Positions 42,146 to 48,125 of a stretch of 48,125 nucleotides of DNA are shown here, in pieces. The notes below the pieces were generated by a model. That model worked only from the letters and a program-made list of their open reading frames with translations. It did no database searches and was not told the DNA's origin. Each line of letters opens with the position of its first letter. Position 1 is the stretch's first letter. A program made the position numbers and the translations under genes. This stretch comes from Ignavibacteriota bacterium (lineage in GTDB: Bacteria; Bacteroidota; Ignavibacteria; UBA10030), in the NCBI GenBank assembly GCA_022616555.1, contig JAKEEG010000087.1:1-48125 (forward strand). Reading direction: 5' to 3'.

Positions 42146-43243
42146 ATGAACATCGGGCAGAGGTTTGTTGTGTTGCTCTGCGTCGTACAGGCGATTGCAA
42201 TTTCATCGCCGGCGCAGACTAATATCTCCCACTCTCAGTTCACTTCGTATTTTAACGTCGGCCAGCCGATTCGATTACTCGTGGATACGACCATCTTCTC
42301 ATCGGAGACCCCGATGGTGTACGTGGGTCATCAAGGGGGATCGAATGTGTACGACTTCAGCAGTGCAGTGTTTGTCGAATATGCTTCAGACACATTGGAT
42401 TCGGTTTCTGAAAACGAGTTTTTGGCAGAACGATTCCCGCCGCAGTACTTCACATTTGACATCCCCAATGATGAAGGGGGCGGGTTCGAAAACCCCATTT
42501 TGTCAATAACGGACACCACATTTACTACCATGGGGCAATACCGCTTTTATACAAGCGATAGCGTCCGCGTTAGACATGGACAGGAGTTCCTTTTTGGTTT
42601 CCCGGTGGAGTTTGGGGACTCGGTACGCGTGGTGGGCATGCATGCCGAGACAACCTACGTCAGTGATTCACCGGTAGAGATGCAGAGTTTTGAAAGGACG
42701 CAAGAAGTTGTTGTGGATGGATGGGGGACAGTAAATCTTCCGAACGGGCTTGAGGTGAACGCCCTGCGTATGCGCGACACGGAGGTATACGAGGCGCCGG
42801 ACTTTTTCACCGGCAAATCATTCCGCTTCCTATTGGAAAGCGGCGGCGCGTTCGTCGGCATGATCTTCGTGGAATCGATGAACGATCAGCCGGATACTGG
42901 ATGGGTTGCCGTTGACGCTCCCATTCAATACATCATCAACCCGTCGATTACGGCTGCTGAAGTTCCAACTGAGCCCCCGACAGGTTTCGAGCTTGCACAG
43001 AATTATCCGAACCCGTTCAACCCTGAAACATCAATCAGGTACTCCCTGCCGGTCGGCTCGAAAGTACGCTTGACGGTATATTCTATATTAGGCCAGGAGC
43101 TTGCCGTTCTCGATGAAGGCGAGAAGTCGGCTGGGTGGCATACGATTCGGTGGAATGCCGTGTCGCAGCCGAGCGGCATCTATTTCGTGAGACTGCAGGC
43201 TGGGTCGTTTGTTTCGACACGGAAGGTTGTACTATTGAAGTAA
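42146..43243 (+). CDS. T9SS-exported protein, tandem paralog 2
   Basis: 365 residues. GGAGGG just upstream fixes ATG 42146; the frame continues upstream through the terminator without family sequence. Signal peptide MNIGQRFVVLLCVV...SSPAQ. Same architecture as paralog 1: ETPMVYVGHQGG, VYDFS, SVSENEFLA, VVDGWGTV and a near-identical sorting domain (GFELAQNYPNPFNP, VGSKVRLTVYSILGQELA, STRKVVLLK). The middle differs more than the two ends. Each copy has its own leader and terminator, so they are separately expressed. Function unknown. Confidence 0.85.
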   Translation: MNIGQRFVVLLCVVQAIAISSPAQTNISHSQFTSYFNVGQPIRLLVDTTIFSSETPMVYVGHQGGSNVYDFSSAVFVEYASDTLDSVSENEFLAERFPPQYFTFDIPNDEGGGFENPILSITDTTFTTMGQYRFYTSDSVRVRHGQEFLFGFPVEFGDSVRVVGMHAETTYVSDSPVEMQSFERTQEVVVDGWGTVNLPNGLEVNALRMRDTEVYEAPDFFTGKSFRFLLESGGAFVGMIFVESMNDQPDTGWVAVDAPIQYIINPSITAAEVPTEPPTGFELAQNYPNPFNPETSIRYSLPVGSKVRLTVYSILGQELAVLDEGEKSAGWHTIRWNAVSQPSGIYFVRLQAGSFVSTRKVVLLK

Positions 43244-43269
43244 ACGCTGCAGGGATGAGTCGAAACCAG

Positions 43270-43302
43270 AAGGCGAACGGTCTGTTTCAGGCCGTTCGCC
43301 TT
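43270..43302. terminator. Terminator between paralog 2 and hemL
   Basis: AAGGCGAACGG (43270-43280) pairs perfectly with CCGTTCGCCTT (43292-43302), followed by GGTTGTTCTTT. It lies between convergent genes. Confidence 0.8.
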
Positions 43303-43330
43303 GGTTGTTCTTTGGGGCACAAGTGAAGCG

Positions 43331-44626
43331 TTAAGAAGAAAAAACAGTCGTAAGAGCCAAGCGAGTTGCCGCGAGGAATTTCTCAATTTCTTCGTTGGTG
43401 TGGGCGGCTGAAAGAAACGCGGCCTCAAATTGCGAGGGAGCGAGATAAAACCCGCGCGCGAGCATCTCGTTAAAGTAGCGGGCGAATTTCTTTGCGTCAG
43501 ATGCGAGCGCGGAGCGATAATCGTTTACACGCGAGTGTGAAAAAAACAAAGTAAACATCGAACCGACGCGATTCTGTGTAAGCGGATATTGATGTTGTGT
43601 GATGATATGTTGAATACCCGCCTCATACTTTTTCCCCAATTCTTCTAAACGGGAATAGACCGAGTTGTCACGGCGAAGGATGTTGAGCGTGGTGATTCCC
43701 GCAGCCATCGCGAGGGGATTGCCGGAGAGCGTTCCGGCTTGATAAACAGCGCCAAGCGGAGCGACGAGCTGCATGATTTCTTTTTTGCCGCCGTATGCGC
43801 CGACGGGTAATCCGCCGCCGATGATTTTTCCGAGTGTCGTCAGGTCCGGCTGCACGTTGTATAATTCTTGAGCGCCGCCCAGCGCAACGCGGAAGCCGGT
43901 CATCACTTCATCCATGATGAACACAACGCCGTGCTTGGTGCACAGATCGCGCAGGCCTTTTAGGAAATTCGCCTCAGGCGGCACGCATCCCATGTTACCG
44001 ACAACGGGCTCAACGATAAGCGCCGCTATACTGTTTGGATATTGGTCAATGAGTGCTTTGACGGATTCGAGATTATTGAATTGCGCTGTGAGCGTGCCGC
44101 TTGCTATCGCCTGCGGGACACCCGGGCTATCCGGGATGCCGAGCGTTGTTGCACCCGAGCCTGCTTTAATCAAAAATGAATCCGCATGGCCATGATAGCA
44201 GCCTTCGAATTTGATAATTTTTTCTCTGCCGGTGTATGCACGCGCGAGCCTGATAGCACTCATGGTCGCTTCAGTACCCGAGTTTACCATCCGCACCATT
44301 TCAATCGATGGAACAATGCTGCAAATCAATTCAGCCATTTCGATCTCTCGTTCCGTTGCCGCGCCGAAGCTTGTGCCATCCAGCATTGCTTTGTGCACGG
44401 CTTCGAGTACTTCGGGTTGCGCATGGCCGAGTATCATCGGGCCCCAAGAGCCGACGAAATCAATGTATTCGTTTCCGTCAACATCCCAAAGTCGCGAGCC
44501 CTTTGCGCGCGTGATGAAAATCGGCGCGCGGCCGACCGATTTGAACGCGCGTACAGGTGAATTCACGCCCCCGGGCAGTAACTGTTGCGCTCTTTGAAAT
44601 AATTTTTCAGACGTCGGGGTTTTCAT
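43331..44626 (-). CDS. hemL: Glutamate-1-semialdehyde 2,1-aminomutase
   Basis: Makes 5-aminolevulinate from glutamate-1-semialdehyde, the C5 route. 431 residues with the PLP lysine K267 in [18 protein letters not shown], the [17 protein letters not shown] segment and the VNSGTEA motif. N-terminus [20 protein letters not shown] is typical. Its ATG overlaps the hemB stop by 4 bases. Last gene of the visible heme operon. Confidence 0.97.
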   Translation of the reverse strand: MKTPTSEKLFQRAQQLLPGGVNSPVRAFKSVGRAPIFITRAKGSRLWDVDGNEYIDFVGSWGPMILGHAQPEVLEAVHKAMLDGTSFGAATEREIEMAELICSIVPSIEMVRMVNSGTEATMSAIRLARAYTGREKIIKFEGCYHGHADSFLIKAGSGATTLGIPDSPGVPQAIASGTLTAQFNNLESVKALIDQYPNSIAALIVEPVVGNMGCVPPEANFLKGLRDLCTKHGVVFIMDEVMTGFRVALGGAQELYNVQPDLTTLGKIIGGGLPVGAYGGKKEIMQLVAPLGAVYQAGTLSGNPLAMAAGITTLNILRRDNSVYSRLEELGKKYEAGIQHIITQHQYPLTQNRVGSMFTLFFSHSRVNDYRSALASDAKKFARYFNEMLARGFYLAPSQFEAAFLSAAHTNEEIEKFLAATRLALTTVFSS

Positions 44627-45642
44627 GTATCCCGGAGTAATTTGGCTGCGTCTTTCGCGAAGTAGGTCAGTATCAAATCGGCGCCTGCCCGCTTGATGCT
44701 CGTGAGCACTTCCATCATCACGCGCTGCTCGTCGATCCAGCCGTTACGCCCCGCGGCTTTGATCATGGAATATTCTCCGCTCACATTGTACGCAGCAGTC
44801 GGCATACCGAACTGGTCTTTCACGCGCCGGATGACATCGAGGTACGACAAGGCCGGTTTAACCATTACAATATCAGCGCCTTCCAGTATGTCCTGCTGGA
44901 CTTCGCGGATGGCTTCCTCCGAGTTTGCCGGGTCCATCTGGTGCGAGCGGCGGTCGCCGAATTGCGGCGTGCTCTGTGCCGCTTCGCGGAACGGCCCGTA
45001 GAATCCTGAGGCATACTTCGCCGCATACGACATGATCGGGAGATTTGGGAATCCATGTTGATCCAACACGCGCCGGATCGCTTGTACGCGCCCGTCGAAC
45101 ATATCGGACGGAGCGACCATATCCGCACCCGCTTGAGCGTGCGTCAGCGCTTCTTTCGTGAGCAGCTCGATGGATTCGTCATTGACGATTTCATTATCAC
45201 GGATGATACCGCAGTGCCCGTGTGAAGTGTACTCGCACAAGCAAACGTCGGTAATAACGACGAGCTCGGGGACTTCTTTCTTCATCGCGCGAACCGCAGT
45301 TTGCACGATGCCGTGCTCGCTGTATGCCTCGCTTCCCATTTCATCCTTGTGTTCGGGAATGCCGAACAGGATCACTGCAGGAATGCCGAGCGTCTTCACG
45401 TCGACAGACTCGCGCAGCACTTCGTCAACGGAGAGCTGATAGACACCCGGCATCGAGCCGACCTCCCTGCGGATACCGGAGCCGGGCACGACAAACAATG
45501 GATAAATGAAATCCTTTGTGGAAAGCTCTGTCTCGCGCACCATCGCGCGGAAGGCATCCGTCATGCGGAGCCGCCGCAAGCGCTTAAAGGATTCGGTCGC
45601 TGTAAGTTCGCTGAAACCGTTAGGCATTTTTTCGTTTTGCAT
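44623..45642 (-). CDS. hemB: Delta-aminolevulinic acid dehydratase (porphobilinogen synthase)
   Basis: Condenses two 5-aminolevulinate to porphobilinogen. 339 residues. Schiff-base lysines K209 ([14 protein letters not shown]) and K262 ([10 protein letters not shown]) are present. Three cysteines C134, C136 and C144 in [14 protein letters not shown] indicate the zinc-dependent type. Overlaps hemL by 4 bases; hemG lies 22 bases upstream. Confidence 0.97.
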   Translation of the reverse strand: MQNEKMPNGFSELTATESFKRLRRLRMTDAFRAMVRETELSTKDFIYPLFVVPGSGIRREVGSMPGVYQLSVDEVLRESVDVKTLGIPAVILFGIPEHKDEMGSEAYSEHGIVQTAVRAMKKEVPELVVITDVCLCEYTSHGHCGIIRDNEIVNDESIELLTKEALTHAQAGADMVAPSDMFDGRVQAIRRVLDQHGFPNLPIMSYAAKYASGFYGPFREAAQSTPQFGDRRSHQMDPANSEEAIREVQQDILEGADIVMVKPALSYLDVIRRVKDQFGMPTAAYNVSGEYSMIKAAGRNGWIDEQRVMMEVLTSIKRAGADLILTYFAKDAAKLLRDT

Positions 45643-45664
45643 AGGGTCCTCTACTTAGTACAGA

Positions 45665-47080
45665 TTATGAATGCACGTGCGTGCTCACATCTCTTGGCAT
45701 CGACAACGATTGCAGCACGCGTTCTGCCGTCGCGTGGGAGCTCGCGACGCAATCGCCAACGGAAATTCCGCCCCGGAAATTGCCCGCGAGAAACATGCCG
45801 GGGTTGTTGTGCTCAAATTGTTCCATGTGATCAACGACCGACAAATGTCCAAGCCGGTACTGGGGAATCGCTTTCTCCCAGCGTGTAACTTTGCTATAAA
45901 TCGGTGCCCCTGTTGTGTGCAAAAACTTTGCTAATTCCTGAGTAACAACGTCAATCAATTCGGAATCAGATTTTGCTGCAATCTCGGGTTGCCGTGAGCC
46001 GCCGACAAATGTCGTAAATGCGACTGTGCCGCTGGGGCAACGTTCCGGGAAAATCGATGAAGACCAAATCGTGCCGAGTATCTTCCGGTGTTCCTTTGCA
46101 GGCACCAGAAATCCGAATCCGTCTAGAGGCCTGCCAACGTCACTTAAGTTGTACCCCAGATAGACTTCTGCTACTGGAGGATAGTAAATGTTTTTGAGCG
46201 ATTGCGCAAGTGAACTATCGAACGGTTCAATCAATCCGGCAGTATGGAATGCTGGTATCGCCACTACGACCGCATGTCCGCTTACGGTGATCGGCTGCCC
46301 GTTTTCTATCGCGGAGATTTCATACATCTTTCCAGAGCCGTTGGATGAAGCCGCAGCTTTGATTCGCGAAACCGCAACATTGGTTTTAATTTTTCCGGCG
46401 AGCGCTTTCGCAATACTCTCCGTCAGTGTTTGCATGCCGCGCTTGAAGGAAAACATGCGCGCGCGGTCTTTTGCTTTCTCTGCACGTTTTTTTCGTTCTC
46501 GCGCTCCAAGAATCTGGCCTTTGATGAGGCCGCCGTACTGTTTTTCCAATGCGTAGAGTTTCGGGAACGCAGCCTGTATGCTTAACTCGTCGGGATTGCC
46601 GGCATACACGCCTACCACGAACGGGTTGATGGCATAGTCGAGGAATTCCTGTCCGAGCCGGCGATGCACAAACTGAGCGATGGTTTCTTCATTCTGAGCA
46701 CGCCCGATGAACGGCTCCTTCAATAGCCGGAGCTTGCCCGGTAACGTCCAGAGCTTCGACTGGAGGAACTGCAGAGGACTTAGAGGAAGTGCATGTAACT
46801 GTCCATTGCGCAGGATGTATCGTTTGTTGGCGGCTTTATTGGCGTACACGACTTCGTCTTGAAGACCCAACTCATCAAACAGCGTCCGGAACAAGGGCGT
46901 AGTTTCGAGCGCGCTGTTGGGGCCTGTCTCGACCAGCCAGCCACCGTCGTGAAGCGTTTTCATGGTGCCGCCGACATGTCGGTCTTTTTCGAGGACGAGC
47001 ACATCACAGCCTTTGTTATGAAGCCACCATGCCGTGGCGAGCCCCGAGATTCCTGCACCTATGATGACAACACGTTGCAT
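45665..47080 (-). CDS. hemG: Protoporphyrinogen/coproporphyrinogen oxidase (HemY-type)
   Basis: FAD-dependent oxidase of 471 residues. Dinucleotide fold GAGISGLATAWWL (8-20) and EKDRHVGGTMKT; a central FAD/substrate region with NPFVVGVYAGNPDELS, and a C-terminal MFLAGNFRGGISVGDC. It oxidises protoporphyrinogen IX or coproporphyrinogen III; which one cannot be told by eye. Ferrochelatase lies 1 base upstream, so tight co-expression. Confidence 0.94.
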   Translation of the reverse strand: MQRVVIIGAGISGLATAWWLHNKGCDVLVLEKDRHVGGTMKTLHDGGWLVETGPNSALETTPLFRTLFDELGLQDEVVYANKAANKRYILRNGQLHALPLSPLQFLQSKLWTLPGKLRLLKEPFIGRAQNEETIAQFVHRRLGQEFLDYAINPFVVGVYAGNPDELSIQAAFPKLYALEKQYGGLIKGQILGARERKKRAEKAKDRARMFSFKRGMQTLTESIAKALAGKIKTNVAVSRIKAAASSNGSGKMYEISAIENGQPITVSGHAVVVAIPAFHTAGLIEPFDSSLAQSLKNIYYPPVAEVYLGYNLSDVGRPLDGFGFLVPAKEHRKILGTIWSSSIFPERCPSGTVAFTTFVGGSRQPEIAAKSDSELIDVVTQELAKFLHTTGAPIYSKVTRWEKAIPQYRLGHLSVVDHMEQFEHNNPGMFLAGNFRGGISVGDCVASSHATAERVLQSLSMPRDVSTHVHS

Positions 47081-47081
47081 G

Positions 47082-48062
47082 CTACGTCCTGACCTGCTTC
47101 GTGACGAGGTCGGTTAAACACTCAATGAATTTCTTATTGTCGATTAATGCCGGCATCATTTCAAAACGTTGAACGCCGAGGTGTTGTGCTTCTTCTCTTG
47201 CTTCTATATTGATTTCGGATAATGTCTCGATATGTTCTGTGACAAACGCGATTGGTACAACAACGAGGTGCGTTGCATCAGCAATCGCAAGATCGTGGAT
47301 GGTTTGAGTCAGCGATGGCTCAAGCCATTTTTGCGGTCCTACTTTGCTCTGGAAACAGAGATGATGGGGGAGATTCCACTTCCCGCGCTCAACGATGAGT
47401 TCATAGGTGCGTTTGATTTGGTTGGGATACGGGTCGCCGGCTCTTACCAGCGAGAGTGGGATCCCGTGCGCGCTGAACACAAAGTGCGCTTTTCCTTGCT
47501 CACTCTTGGGTATGCGCGAGAGCGCGAGGTTAATTTGTTCAACCATCGCTTCGATGTATAACGGATGGTCGTAGTAATGGTCTACTTTTTTGATGGAGGT
47601 AGGGTGGTAGCCGAAGCGTTTCAGTGCTCTGTTCCATTCGTTAAAACTCGACCCGGTTGTTGCTTTTGAATAATGAGGATAGAGCGGGAGCAATACCACA
47701 TCCTGAGCTCCATTCGAGTGGAGTTTCTGCACGACTTTGTCTGTCAGGGGATGCCAGTAACGCATCGCGATGTGTGTCGTCGTATTCAATCCCTTTCGTT
47801 CTAAAGATTTTTGAAGTCCTGCAGCTTGTCGCTGTGTCTCTTCTAGAATGGGAGATTTCCCGCCGATGTTTCTGTACAAGTTTTGCACTTTCGGTGCGCG
47901 GCGCGAAGAAACAAACCGCGCAAGCGTTTTCCTGAACAAAAATGCTCCGGGCAGGTCAATGATATCCGGGTCGTAAAACAGGTTGTACAAAAACGGCTCG
48001 ACAGCTTCGAGTGAATCCGGTCCTCCGAGTTGAAATAAAACGACGGCGGTGTGTTTGTTCAT
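47082..48062 (-). CDS. hemH: Ferrochelatase
   Basis: Inserts Fe2+ (into protoporphyrin IX or coproporphyrin III). 326 residues from ATG 48062: N-terminus MNKHTAVVLFQLGGPDSLEA, the active-site FSAHGIPLSL with the catalytic His, and the C-terminal segment around VVPIAFVTEHIETL. An ATG at 48080 would add six residues, but 48062 overlaps the stop of the preceding gene (ATGA), which supports translational coupling there. Confidence 0.95.
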   Translation of the reverse strand: MNKHTAVVLFQLGGPDSLEAVEPFLYNLFYDPDIIDLPGAFLFRKTLARFVSSRRAPKVQNLYRNIGGKSPILEETQRQAAGLQKSLERKGLNTTTHIAMRYWHPLTDKVVQKLHSNGAQDVVLLPLYPHYSKATTGSSFNEWNRALKRFGYHPTSIKKVDHYYDHPLYIEAMVEQINLALSRIPKSEQGKAHFVFSAHGIPLSLVRAGDPYPNQIKRTYELIVERGKWNLPHHLCFQSKVGPQKWLEPSLTQTIHDLAIADATHLVVVPIAFVTEHIETLSEINIEAREEAQHLGVQRFEMMPALIDNKKFIECLTDLVTKQVRT

Positions 48063-48125
48063 AATGTTGTCTGTACCCATTCTTTCGGTGTTGTTAACAC
48101 TTCAAGGAGCGCCGCCTCTCGTGAA
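48059..48125 (-). CDS. C-terminal end of an upstream operon gene, partial
   Basis: The last 21 codons of a minus-strand frame, ending KEWVQTTL at a TGA that overlaps the hemH ATG by 4 bases. It continues beyond the window. Position in the heme operon suggests another tetrapyrrole gene such as hemE or hemN, but the fragment is too short to identify. Confidence 0.55.
   Translation of the reverse strand, partial: SREAALLEVLTTPKEWVQTTL

Noticed and set aside
1-48125. CRISPR arrays or toxin-antitoxin pairs
   Set aside because: No regularly spaced direct repeats and no recognisable small toxin-antitoxin gene pairs were seen; the dispersed repeats are palindromes, not arrays.

Overview
The window suggests a Gram-negative bacterium of the Fibrobacteres-Chlorobi-Bacteroidetes (FCB) group, most like Ignavibacteria or Kapabacteria-type lineages. 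Five secreted proteins end in, or once ended in, the type IX secretion sorting tail (NYPNPFNP-type motif, then an LTVYxxLGxE strand and a terminal K-V-L-L-K). LpxH and beta-barrel-like proteins imply an LPS outer membrane. UGA, UAA and UAG all serve as stops. The phylum is an inference; FCB membership is well supported. No rRNA, tRNA, CRISPR array or intact insertion sequence was found.

Layout. 1-2000: tail of a spondin-N-domain gene, convergent with a DUF1428 gene and an EamA transporter. 2114-5237: rlmN, adk and a glycerophosphodiester phosphodiesterase, separated by composite palindromic repeats. 5343-9095: a DUF6588-like envelope protein and a TPR-CHAT lipoprotein whose CHAT catalytic residues appear lost. 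9434-12929: a PD40 propeller lipoprotein and a subtilisin-like protease cut by an in-frame TGA. 13027-14632: ECF sigma factor plus toast-rack protein. 14797-17801: tmk, an S41 protease and a deoxynucleoside kinase. 17942-24419: secD-secF-STAS, divergent from a PpiD-like chaperone and a beta-barrel-like protein. 24746-31806: aroK-aroB, a cytochrome-like propeller lipoprotein and two T9SS-exported repeat proteins. 31870-34914: lpxH and a class A penicillin-binding protein. 35069-38831: a TRAP transporter with a TatT-type lipoprotein. 38862-39585: a frameshifted methyltransferase. 39586-40927: a gene-free, repeat-rich island with an orphan promoter and a strongly paired RNA-like element. 40928-43243: two tandem paralogous T9SS cargo genes. 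43331-48125: the heme genes hemH-hemG-hemB-hemL and the end of one more upstream gene.

How the parts fit. Most of the window is envelope biology: preprotein export (SecDF), periplasmic folding (PpiD-like), LPS and peptidoglycan synthesis (LpxH, PBP1A), a solute importer, and T9SS cargo. Metabolic blocks (shikimate, heme, nucleotide kinases) are interleaved. Intergenic gaps carry an unusual density of palindromic repeats, at least 14 copies from about nine families. They often sit where transcription units end and may act as terminators or mobile REP/MITE-like elements.

Most notable leads: the pseudo-CHAT lipoprotein, the TatT-TRAP system whose binding protein lacks the usual ligand arginine, the structured element at 40259-40444 (possibly a relic of an IS200/IS605 tnpB 3' end with its guide RNA, or a free-standing RNA), and two genes broken by single-base events.
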